From Episyrphus balteatus (lineage: Eukaryota > Arthropoda > Insecta > Diptera > Syrphidae): DNA of 64,000 nucleotides. This document shows positions 24,060 through 35,219 of this stretch, in pieces (the stretch's first letter is position 1; the number at the start of each line of letters is the position of its first letter). The notes below the pieces were generated by a model. The model was given only the letters and a program-made list of their open reading frames with translations. It searched no databases and had not been told where the DNA came from. The stretch is taken from assembly GCF_945859705.1 (NCBI RefSeq), contig NC_079137.1, positions 52,112,552-52,176,551 of the forward strand, given 5' to 3'. The position numbers and the translations under genes are program-made.

Positions 24060-27020
24060 ATTTTTGGGGACGTTTAGGGTCAATTCATTCATAATGCTTA
24101 AATAAAGGTGTGTACCAATGTTCATCTCTACGTGAGTTTATCTGAAATATAGTTTATCAAAATGATTGGTGTTCGTTGATATTTTCAATGTTTTTCAGTA
24201 AAACAAACGTGAGTTCGATTTTCTCCATGTACGTTTATCTGTTTCATTATTAGCTTCTAAACTACTCATCGTAATTTGACAGATGAAATATCGTTTCAGG
24301 CGTCTTTCTGGCCCACTGGTCATGAAATTTATGACGTCATATTAAATTAAATACGACGCGTCTTCTTGATGGAAAAATCATGTACTAATTTTTTGCTTTA
24401 CCTAATGTATTTAGGTTGAAATCATGAGACACTACACTAAAACATAATGAAAGTTTGAAACAAGAAAAATTTATTCTCGCCAAAAATTGCTATTTGTATG
24501 ATTTTCATACAATAGCTGAATGAATTCGTAGTAAATTATTGAAAGTAGTTTTGCATTTCGAGTTTTTCCTTAAAAATTAGAAGAAAATACAAGTAGATCT
24601 TTTCTTGTAATAAAACAATTGCCCCAGGAAATTTTCTAATTTACTTATAGTTAAAAAAAAAAACTTGAGCCGTCTTTTAATTTTTTTTTTAGAATTTCAC
24701 AACTAAAACCAACGACTATACTTTTAAAAATAATATTTTCCTTGTTTTACTAAAAATAAATAAAAAGAGCACCTTTCTAGAAAACAAAATAATAACTATA
24801 AAAAAATACACATTAACTGGAGAAAAGACCTTTAGAAATACTTTGACGCAGAAGTAAATCATAAATCGTGGTTTTTATTGATGACGACGATGATTTGCAT
24901 CGTTTTTGTGCTATTTCACTCTTCTTCAAGTTATAAGAATCAGAATACAGAATTGAGAATCAAAACCAGCATCAGACAGAAATTTACATCCTTGCAGTAG
25001 TAGCAGTAGCAAAAAGCAGAAAGAGTGTTTGGTGGTGTTGGAAATTTCATGCAAAAATAAACACCTTAACGTGTGAACGAAGAAGGATCCTGGAGTTAAT
25101 GGTGTGAACACTGAACGGTAAGTTAATTGGAAATGCTCAACCTTCTCTTCGTTTTCTCTTCCAAAGCTCAAACGAAACAGAGTGGTTGGTTGGTTGGCAA
25201 TGATGTTGGTGATGATGATGATGATGGTCCTAGGCATCACACAAAAGTCGACGAGCTGCTTCAAGGGTTCAATACGGGCGGCAGGGACGAGGAATAAGTA
25301 ATTCTTGTTATTCGAGGAATACTATATGACATGACGTTTCATTTGTTTGCTCTTCCAAATGATAATAATTGGTGCTTTGGTTTGGGGGTTGGGGGTAGGT
25401 TATCTGTGTGAGTGTGTGTGATTTTTGTGGCAGCTTGATAGGTAAAAACACCAAACGACACGTTGTTTCAACGAATAGATATACCCCAAGGGTCTGTTGG
25501 TAATTTTACTGCCAAGGTTATATAATATTTTCACAGGAGCTTTATATTTATCCCCCCTTTAACCCCCAATCTACTCCTTAATCTGTCATCAGTGGTATAG
25601 TTTTTTGAATGTCACAGAGAGCAAGTGAAGTGAATTCATTTAGAAACGAAAGGTTTTATCCCTGAATAAGCATTTGAAGGTAAACAATATAATAAAAATA
25701 TGTTGATTGATTAAGATTCCAGGATGAGGAAGTTTTTCTTTTTATATCGACCCGACAATTTTATACCTTGTGGGTGTGTATGTGTGTGTATTTTTGTTCT
25801 TTTTGATTTTTCTTTTCTATTTTAAGTGAATTTTTCATGGATAAAACACACATTGTTTGATGATTAATAAAAACATTTATTTCTTAATCGAACGTCTTTA
25901 TGGGACATTTAGATGGCGGAATTTCATATTATAAACATTTTTATTATTGCTGCAGACATTGATGAGCCAGCCGTTAGCATGTTAAATCAAACAGTTAAAT
26001 GGTGGATTTTCAGTTTTTATGTTTTTTTTTTTTTTTTTTGGATGCAGAAGGAACAGGAAAAGAATCATAAATAAAGTCATTTTATCAATAACTAAGAATA
26101 AAGTTGGCTAAGAGAGTTCGTTTTTTTTATAGACTTTGGTATATGACAAGTTTAACAGTTCACTGAAAACCACTTTATATATTGTTTGATATCTTGTATA
26201 TGGAAGCCTTATTTCGTGGGTGATGTTTATTTATGTTTAGACTACTGGTTTTTATATGCGTATATAGTGGGTGATTTTTGGCATAGTAAAATAGATAAAA
26301 TAGGAGATAATATCATTGAGACAGGTTTATAGGCAAAGTAGTAAAATATAAAAAAAAAAACACAAACAATCACATCAATCCAAGTGGAAAATATATACTT
26401 TTTTGCACGTATGAACCGATATCAGGTATCGAGGATTGAATTTAATAAAATTGTGGGTTTTTGCTATATTCACAGCGTTTTATGTTTGTGTTTAAGAAAT
26501 TCATATATTATTTTCAAGTTCAGTAAGTTAAGCTACTAAAAATGTTTCAAATCTTTGTACATTAAAAAATAGGTAGTTATTAAAAAGAATTGAGTGGAGC
26601 CTTAAAACCAAGTGTTTTTTCTTAAGTCACGGAATCTCTCTGGTGTAATTTTGAATGCGACGCAGATTTTGATTATTTTAGAGTTTTTTTTTTTTCTAAT
26701 AATCTAGTCGTATTCAACAAATTTGGAAAAAATGATAAAAATATTATAAAAATATTAAAAAATACAACAATTCCAGCAATTATTTTGATGTGCCTCGGAA
26801 AAAACTAGAAATTCGATGAACCTCATAACTTGTTAATGGATCATACAACAAATCAAAATTCATTTATTAAAAATGATAGTTTTCTCTAAATAACCCTGCG
26901 AGGGTGTTTAAAACTCAAAATGTTTACCATTTTTTTGAACTTTTGAACAGAAAAACGACATTTTTAGAGAAAAAAATTGCCTGTTATTGTAAAACAAATT
27001 TTTTTAAATAAATTTGAAAA
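24060..27020. other. Intronic DNA with a single-copy-like island at 24.8-26.3 kb
   Basis: 24,235-24,400 shares a diverged phrase (CTTCTAAACTACTCATCGTAATTTGA) with 37,510-37,640 and, inverted, with 40,860-40,960. This defines another low-copy repeat. 24,850-26,300 is more complex, with GAT repeats at 25,210-25,226 and TG-rich patches at 25,400 and 25,770. A 112-codon minus-strand frame at 24,926-25,264 has no recognisable domain. Confidence 0.4.
25210..25226. repeat. GAT microsatellite
   Basis: Five to six tandem GAT units. A similar array is at 30,988-31,012. Confidence 0.8.
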
Positions 27021-27120
27021 TAAAATGCACGACTGGGTTGCACGAACTTGCTCTTTGAGTTCAAATTGCTTAAATTTTTAAGACTTTTTATATAGAAATT
27101 TGGAAAATCTAGGTACTATA

Positions 27121-28826
27121 CTGCCGTGCTAAGCAAAAAGTGCGCATGAGCCAAAAATCAAAAAATGAGTTAGTGGCATATTTGAAAACGTTAAGCTTCA
27201 CTTTATTTTTGGGTGAGATACAAAAATCGTATATCCAACTTTAAATAGCCCAAAACCGCAAATGAAAAAGGGCACATGTCCATTTTCTATCATGATACTA
27301 AGCAAAAAGGGCGTATAAACCATTTACTAAGCAAAAAAGGCACAAAAGCCATAATTCTTTGCGTATGTGTCCTTTTTTTCTTAGTATCTCACAACTTTGT
27401 TGGTTCATACGCCTTTTTACTTAAAATCAGTAACTTTGATTTAAAAATTAAGAAAAATTTTCAAAAATATTAATTTCGGATTTTTTTTTGATTTAAATTT
27501 TTTTTTTTGAAATTCAAATTTTTCAAAAGGGGTCAAACTTTGTTTAAATATGTATGTCGATTAATACGTTATTGAAATTTTTTTTTGAACATTTCTACAC
27601 ACAAAATATTATCAAAAAAACGGCTTCAACAATCTTCAAAAAAAGGATATAAAAACCATTTAAAAAGTAGTATTCGTTATTTCAAAAGTAACTTTGAATA
27701 CTTTTTTTTTGATTTAATATATGTAAAATAAACGATAAAATATAATAATATTTATATCGGCAGAATCTTTTTACAATCAGGTACCTACCTATTTCATAGA
27801 CATGCGACAGGTTTCAGGGGACAATTTTGTAAATTAACAACTTGACAATTGTGTAAATTCTGAGTTTCCTCCAAGTTTTGATAGTGAAGTGACAAGTTCC
27901 TTAAACCATTTAAAATTACATATTTACTTCTCGAATAAAAATGATAAATATTCTGAAATGCAATTGAGTTAAATACACTTTCCTTGGCTTAAAAAAAAAA
28001 AAGATTTAACAGATTAATGACAAATTTTGCGAATGTTACAGTAAAGCAGAAAAAATCGGTCATAATTGGAAGCATCCCATAAATAGAAAATATGCCCTTG
28101 GTGCTAAGACCCAAGTATTATGTGCGTAATACCGAATTAAGTTTTCTGAAAGCAAATGTCATACAAAATGGGATCAAAATGTCTGTCGCGAAGCAAATCA
28201 CCCGAGGTATCTCGTTAACCAGAAAAACAAATCTTATCCAAAAAAAATAAGCCAGATTTTACCAGAAAACCGGCTTAATATCTGGAAAACACTTTCCGTT
28301 TTGTTTGGAAATTTAATTAAATTTTTTCGCTAATGTATCTCAGTCATTTTACTGAGATACATTAGCGAAAAAATTTAAACTATTTAGTAAAATGCTAAAC
28401 CATTTTTAGTAAATTACTAAGTATGTTTCATGTTGAATTATTATTTTTTATGTTTTTTTTTTTTTTAAGTTATTTTTTTTTTTTAATTATGAATTAATGT
28501 CTATTTTTGCTTATGAAATGTTATGAAACATCTTTTATTTTATTGGTTTAAGTTAATTACAAGATTATGGCAATTTTTCCGAATCTTTTCATTTAGCCAA
28601 AAGAGCACATTTGCACTCTTCATGTGTTTTACTTATTATAATAGGGCGTAGGTTTTTCCACAACATATAAAAAAATCATGAATGCCATAAAATAATACAT
28701 TTTTTTAAAAGAATATATTATTTTTTAAAAATAATAAATTTAAGGGTGCGAAATCCAGAAACACTAAAATTCATTTATCTCAAAACTACAAAAATGGATA
28801 TGCGCCCTTTTTGCTTAGCACGGCAG
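27121..28826. mobile_element. 1.7 kb TIR element nested in family A copy 3
   Basis: Inverted ends CTGCCGTGCTAAGCAAAAAG followed by (T/G)GCGCAT match for about 28 bp at 27,121 and 28,826, flanked by TATA on both sides (TA or TATA target duplication). The terminal text recurs inside as subterminal repeats: CTAAGCAAAAAGGGCGTA at 27,299, CTAAGCAAAAAAGGC at 27,328, and inverted versions at about 27,370 and 27,410. No transposase frame survives. A TA duplication with a 28 bp TIR fits a Tc1/mariner-like MITE, but the superfamily is not certain. Confidence 0.88.
28317..28378. repeat. Perfect 28 bp inverted repeat with a 6 bp loop
   Basis: The arm at 28,317-28,344 ends CTAATGTATCTCAGT, the loop is CATTTT, and the right arm 28,351-28,378 starts ACTGAGATACATTAG. 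All 28 positions pair. It lies inside the 27.1-28.8 kb element and would extrude as a cruciform or fold as a tight RNA hairpin. Confidence 0.9.
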
Positions 28827-29685
28827 TATATAGGTATACAAAAAAAAAATAAAATTCGATTTTTAAAAAAAATTAATAAAATTTGAAATCAAATTGCCCT
28901 CCAAAACAAGTATGCAGTTTTGATTGATACATTAAGATGCATTTTTAGAAAAAAAAAATTCAAAATCGTTAGAGCCTTTTTTAAAAAACTAATTTTTTAT
29001 AAATAATTTTTTGGAAAAAAAGTTTTAAAATAAAATTGGTATGCCATTTTGTAGAAATCACTAAAAACAAAATTTCAAAAAAATTCACTGTCCCGTTTTC
29101 GAAAACTTGATTTTTCAAAAAAAAATTTTTTAATTTGTTTTTTAAATCCAAAAATTATATAAAATTAAATTTTATTTTTGGCTTATATTGAAATTATATA
29201 AACGCTTCTACACAAAAAGTTTCATTGAAATCGAATAAGCGGTTTCGAATCAAATCGGATTTGAAAAATACGGTTCTATGGCAGGTACCGTTAATAATGA
29301 TTTTCACAAAAAAAAAATTATTTAAAGATAGACCTTGTTTTAAAACTTAAATCTGAATTTTATAAATAAAATCGTTCTAGCCGTTTTTGAGCAATTTCAA
29401 TTTTACTTAAATCGCTATATGACAAGCACCGTTATTTTTGGTCCAAAAAAATTACTTCCAAGAACCCCTCTGAAGAGTCGCCAAATAATGCTACATACCA
29501 AGTTTGACATCAATCGGTCCATCCTTTTAGGCTGTAGCTTCGTTTACAGACTGACGGACTTCCGGGACCCACTTTTTTGGCATTCTCTATCATCGTAATG
29601 CCATGGAAAAATGCTATCTCAACTTTTTTTTTGTACGAATGCATAACTTGATATATAGTAGGTACCTATATCGCAAGTAAAAAAA

Positions 29686-31300
29686 CTTAGAACGTTACCT
29701 TGTAAATTATTCACCAGAATAGTGTTTAAAATTTCAAAGAAATCGGTACTGTGGTTTTAAAGTTATGAAGGGTGCCGTCTTTGAAAACGTCTTATAATTT
29801 AAAGTTTTGGTACAAAACGTTCGAGCAGTTCAGACATCTTTTCTGAAATGCAGATTTCATATCTCAAATATAAAAGTTATGATTCGTTTTTAATTTTGTA
29901 TTGTAACAAAATTGCCCGCTGTCACTTGTATCATGATATTATTACTTCTCTTGCGACCAGAAACAAATCTTAACAAAAAAAAAAAAAATACGTATACGCC
30001 ACAGTGACTTTATTTTAAAAATGATTGTAAGAAAAATCGCTGTCGCTTTTTAAAGAATTTAAAGATAAATAAGGACTGTACAACCAAAGTTTACTTTAAC
30101 CTGTGAAATATCAAAAAAATAACAATTATCATTGAACTCGAGTTCAACAAATCCTTAAATAATTTGTCGAAATTCACAGACCAATATTAAATTGGTAAGC
30201 ATTTTTTTTTTTTTCTTAGTGCTAACAACTTTGGTTTTTACTTAAAATACGCTTCAAACACATAACGAATACACTAAAAAGTAATGTTACTAATATTTTA
30301 ATACAACTGCCTGTAACGTGTTTAATTTTTTTAAAATAAATTTTTTTATACAAAAATCTACAAAAATTAATCATTAATGCAGACAAAATTTTTCCTCTAA
30401 CTCATCCCCATATTCTACATTTTAAATTAAAACTAAAATTTTTTAAATTCAATCAAAATGCCTATTGAATCTCTAATTTAATGTTTCTCATAAAACTTCT
30501 CAAACTATCTGTCACACATGTGCAAAAAAATTAAAATTAAATATTTTAGTCATTTCTCATACATTTAGAATCTAACACATTTCATAAATTTCTCATGTTT
30601 TTCTTTCTTATATTTTTTTTCCTTTTTGTTTGTGTTTTCAAATTTTATATATAGGAAAAATGTTTGATACCTCAAAACAACAAAATTTATATCAAAAAAC
30701 ATAAATTCCTACACACATAAAGCAGCAGCAAAACATACAAAACAACTGTCAACATTTTTAATATTCATAAAGACTAAATCGTTGTACCTTCATTTTATAC
30801 ATACATCACAAAACATACAAAGCTGTATATAGACATAGTAGTTATTTGGTGCATCACGGCATAATAAATTTTGTTATATGGGATGCTTATAATATTGTAT
30901 ATTATGTCATACCTATATATGATGGCTTCCGTGTTCATTTATTTTTCGATGAAAAGGAACATCATAAATATGAGGGATGTGAGACTCTGATGATGTGATG
31001 ATGATGATGATGGTAAGCAAAGAGAAAAAAAAATTGCTATTCATGAATATTAAATCACAAACAACAACAAAAAAAAAAACATCACAAAAAAATAACAGAT
31101 AAATTGAAAATCGTGTACCTATGTTTTAATGAGTTTGTTTAATTAGAGAAATTCGAAAGGAGGAGAAATTATTTTTTTTTTAAACATCAACATTTTATGA
31201 CACAACTTTTCTGCTTGATTTTTTTTTTAAGTTGATACCTACATTTTGGTAGTAAATTTAATATATTTCAAATCTGAAATCTTTTTATCCGATTGAAATA
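29686..31300. other. Intronic DNA, repeat fragments then AT-rich
   Basis: 29,690-29,930 reads like interspersed-repeat text (GAAATCGGTACTGTGGTTTT, GAAGGGTGCCGTCTTTGAA). At 29,990-30,012 the GGCGTATACG motif occurs in inverted orientation. 30,300-31,250 is AT-rich with a GAT repeat at 30,988-31,012. No gene seen. Confidence 0.4.
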
Positions 31301-31305
31301 AAATA

Positions 31306-32653
31306 ACACTGTGATAGTTCAAAAAACCGACAGAGGGCTCTTATGTCTACTAAAGATAATTCGAGTATGCTGAACACGATGGCGTTCTTAGTTTTTCTGG
31401 ATTAGGTCAAATAAGAAAGATTTTTGCGTTTGAAATTTTGTTTGCACATGCCAAAACTGAGGGTATAAAACACCATATATTTTCCAATTTTTGATTTTTA
31501 TCGATAAAAAAATGATGGAAAATCTATTTTTTGGGAAGTATTATTCGTAAAGAAGTTATTTGAAAAAAAATCTGTCGAATAACTATTTAAATCATTATTT
31601 TTTGGCAAAAAAACGTCGATTTTTCTTCAATTTTTCTTACATTTTTTAAATATAAAGGTACAAATGTATGCGAAAACTCAACATTTTTTTGTACACATCT
31701 TGTATGTGTTAGTACTCTTGAATATTATACATATGTAGATGTAGATATTTAATTAAAAAATCAGGCATGGTATCAATATTTTTATTTAATTTTCGTTTAA
31801 GTTCAAAAAATCATTTTTCTTTCAATTTATTTTAAAATTAAAACATATTTACTATTACTTCCATCTGCATTATATGAGCTTACATACACAACACATAATA
31901 TATTTGTCACAGTCCCCGTTTAACTGAAGAAAATATTTAAAGATCAGAAACGTGTTTCAGATAAGCGGGTTTTTCTCTTAAGAGGGTTTCTCTTAAGCGG
32001 GTTTTTATGCTACTTGAGCCCATGGGCGTTTTGCCCCCACTTCCCCTACATATGTATTGCATTTAAACTTTTTGTAATTTTTTTATTTTATAAACTTAAA
32101 AATTAAAAAAAAAAACAGTGTTTTACTGCTTTCACTCTTAAGCTTAACCAATATTGTAGATAGGTAGGAACTGCCTATTCGTATTTGTAAACAAAGCCAT
32201 ATTCTATCCTGAAATACAACATCAAATCGTTGCCACCGAGTGCTGCATTTAAATTTAAGTAATACGAAAAATATTAGAAAAATTGAAGAAAAATCGACGT
32301 TTTTTTGCCATAAAATAATGATTTAAAATGTCATTCGGCAGATTTTTTTTTCAAATACCTAACTTCTTTTACGAATAATACTTGCGAAAAAATAGATTTT
32401 CCATCATTTTTCATCGAAAAAATAGATTTTCCATCATTTTTCATCGAAAAAAAATCAACAATTGGAAAATATATGGTGTTTTATACCCTCAGTTTTGGCA
32501 TGTGCAAACAAAATTTCAAACGCAAAAATCTTTCTTATTTGACCTAATCCAGAAAAACTGAGTACGCCATCGTGTTCAGCATACTCGAATTATCTTTAGT
32601 AGATATGAGAGCCCTCTGTCGGAAAAAAAAAGTTCAATTTTCGAACACAGTGT
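31306..32653. mobile_element. TIR element with ~300 bp inverted ends
   Basis: CCGACAGAGGGCTCTTATGT at 31,327 and its inverted partner ending at 32,622 begin inverted arms of about 300 bp. The arms run through GCTGAACACGATGGCGT, TTTGCACATGCCAAAACTGA and AAAACGTCGATTTTTCTTCA. ACACTGTG at 31,306 and CACAGTGT to 32,653 may be the true outer ends. The right arm alone carries a perfect 30 bp tandem duplication (32,385-32,414 and 32,415-32,444). No transposase frame. The target duplication is ambiguous. Confidence 0.8.
31910..32006 (+). mobile_element. Possible pogo/Tigger-like terminus inside the 31.3-32.6 kb element
   Basis: CAGTCCCCGTTTAACTGAAG at 31,910, followed by repeated TCTTAAG(C/A)GGGTTT phrases (31,961-32,006), resembles the CAGT...CCC-type terminal repeats of pogo/Tigger elements. 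Only one end is visible. Low confidence. Confidence 0.3.
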
Positions 32654-33129
32654 AATTTAAAAAAAAACCTATAAGGACGAAAAATCTTTGGAATACAATA
32701 GGTATAATTGCTTCCTAAATTAAACTTGGCATAAACGTATCGTTAACCATGAAAAGAAATAATAAAAAGAGTTTATTAAGATAGTTTCGTAAAATATATT
32801 TTTTCAAGATAAAATAGAGCCTCATGAATATAAAAGCATGTTTTTGGTAAAAAAAAAAATTGTTTGAAGATAATAGTACTGACCAAAGCTTCTCTTTTGG
32901 CAAGAGATTCATGTAGGAAATAATCTATATTTTTTATTATATTTTGGAAATGTCAGAAAAGTAGCAGTTACAAAAAAGAATGGTAAAAATTATTTAATTT
33001 AAAATGCAAAAAACCTAACATAAATTTGAAATCTCAAAAAAAAATTGGTAGCTATGTCATTAAAAAGGAAATATTAACCGATACATTAAACAAAATTTCA
33101 ACAAAATTCAATAATGCTTTCAAAAAAAA
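32654..33129. other. AT-rich intronic DNA, nothing recognised
   Basis: A/T runs and short Lys/Phe-rich frames only. Confidence 0.4.
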
Positions 33130-35215
33130 ATAAATTGCACGACTGGGGTCGCAAAGTGGGGTACCTTGTATGGAAGACCGGAAAAAACTCGATTAAGACT
33201 AAACTACTGAACCAATTTTCATGAAATTTGCAGGAAAAGTAGCTAATAGCAAGACAAACCTACATCAATGACCACCCATTGCCACGTCCACTCAGAAAAA
33301 AATTATATTAAAAAATCAGAAATCAAGTTTTTGCAGCTGTAAATGACTTACTTCCAATCGCTTTTTTAGAAAAATCAAATTTTTTTGAGTTTATTTGAAC
33401 ATTTTATTAATAAATACCGTTTAAATTTTACATATATCAAAAAAAAAATCAAAAATTTTCAAAAATGGAAAAATATCCAAAAACGGTAGGTATGGCATTT
33501 TTTTCAAAATTTAACTTTTTTGGAAACTTTTTTTTCGTTGGTTAGTTCTAAAATTTAAACAAGCCTAAACTTTTCCTTCAATTAGCGGAACATTCCATCA
33601 AATCATTCCATTATTTTTTTTTTTTTTTGAAACAAGTGGAACTAAGAGAGGCTTCACAAATAACCAGTTTTACTGTATTTCGATTCCGATAGTTATAAAT
33701 AAAGTCAAAAAATTGGCTTAGTGAAAAAAACATTTGTTTTAATAGGTAAATGTGCAATGCAGGTTTCATTAACACAAACTCCTGATCCCAATTGGGAAAA
33801 ACTTTAAAATTGTGGGTTTAAAATTTTTTTTTGCAATCTTATCAAAAATTTTGGGCTGTTTGCAAAACGGACTTCACATTCAGATTCAGCATACCAAAAT
33901 ACATTTAGACAGATTTGTCTGGCGAAAATAGCTGCATATTTCTTTTTTGCCTTATTTTTTTTTTTTTGGTTTTTTGAATGACTTTTTCAGATTGAAATTG
34001 CTATAAAAACCGAATACGGACGTCTTCGGGTGAGATTTTTTTTGAAAACTATTGCTGAGATTTAACACTATCTAACGAAACCTATCCGCCAACAGAGGCA
34101 AACAGAGAAAGTAGTTAAAACCTTATGTGAACATAAAAAGTCGCTAAAATGGAATGTCTTTTGTCAAAAAAATAGTATTCAATTCTTTTTCGCTAAACTA
34201 ATGTACCATATTGTTTGTCAATTTATTTTAAGCCTATTTACAAAAAAAAGTTGGTTCAAACCTTGAAATTATACTGTAAATGGATCATTTTAAAACTACT
34301 TGTATTTTTATCAGTTTTCACTATTTTTCAACTTTGAGCGATAATCTTCAGGCCCACAATTTTTTTTTTTTGAAAAACAGTTTTCATTTTCTGATTCTTC
34401 AACTAATTTACTGTTAGAAACACGTGCAGTATCAAAATAAATCGTACTTCCGAAAGTTGGGTTTTTTCCGCCTTTTCCCCACTGTTGGTCGCACGTACTT
34501 GCTCTTATGGTAAAAGTAACTCTAATGTTAAAGCTTTAATTCAAACGTTTCCGATACTATAAACAAAAATGCATACAATCTGTTTTTATTAAACACAGTT
34601 TTTAATGATTTTGATCACAAAAATAGAGTATGCAATCTGAATTCTTGTTTGAAAATGAATTTTTAGAAAAAGTTTTTTTCAAAAGGTTTAAGCCGTTTTA
34701 AAAAAAAAAAATTTTATATAAAAAAAAACTAAATCATATACATAATTTACAAACAAAATTTCAAAATTTTTCACCAACCCATTTTCAAAAAATTGATTTT
34801 TCAAAAAAAAAATTGAAATATTTTTTAAAAAACCAAAAATGTGTTTTTTGAAAATTTTAATATAATTTTTACCTAAACGCTTTTGTGTACGAGATATTCA
34901 GAAACCAAAAAAACCGTTCTATCGCAGGTACCGTTAATAATGGTAAAAAAAATATTTTTTTTTTATTTCAAAAGTTGGCTCTTATATGTAGTAGACACAT
35001 AAAAACTTTGTTATCAAAATCGTTAGAGCCGTTTTTGAAAAAAAAATAACTTTTCTATTTCCGTTAAATGACAGGTATACCGTTAGTTTTGATCGTAAAA
35101 AAAAACTTTCAATTTGTCCTCTAGGGAATCACCGACAATTATTTACTACCAAGAAAATCGCTAAAGTAGTTTAGGCTATAACTCGAGGTACTTACAAACG
35201 GACTTACAGACAGAA
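33130..35215 (+). repeat. Dispersed repeat family A, copy 4, split by a nested element
   Basis: The first 24 bases (AAATTGCACGACTGGGGTCGCA) stop at 33,153 and family A resumes at 34,487 with GGTCGCACGTACTTGCTCTT. It continues through ATCGCAGGTACCGTTAATAA, TTAGAGCCGTTTTTGAAAAA and GGCTATAACTCGAGGTA to about 35,215, where the 3' end is lost. Copy 5 supplies the uninterrupted version. Confidence 0.82.
33154..34486. mobile_element. hAT-like non-autonomous element nested in family A copy 4
   Basis: Flanked by GGTCGCA on both sides (33,147-33,153 and 34,487-34,493), an exact 7 bp duplication extendable to 8 bp with one mismatch. The ends are short imperfect inverted repeats: AAGTGGGG on the left, and the right end complements to CAGTGGGG. 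An ~8 bp duplication with a short CAGTGG-type terminus fits the hAT superfamily. The 1.3 kb interior is non-coding and AT-rich. Confidence 0.7.
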
Positions 35216-35219
35216 TTTC

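Larger units (their letters stand above)
27021..29685 (+). repeat. Dispersed repeat family A, copy 3, split by a nested element
   Basis: Begins AAAATGCACGACTGGGTTGC and ends CTATATCGCAAGTAAAAAA, like copy 5 at 37.75-38.71 kb. It is interrupted between 27,120 and 28,827 by the TIR element described separately. Joined across that gap, the two parts match copy 5 over nearly its whole ~960 bp. Includes ATGGCAGGTACCGTTAATAA and the GGGACCCACTTTTTTGGCAT block. Confidence 0.85.

Noticed and set aside
21822..30007. An 8.2 kb element bounded by inverted GTCACTGTGGCGTAT words
   Set aside because: The flanks do not form a target duplication, and other copies of the word at 14.9 and 51.8 kb suggest unrelated single ends.
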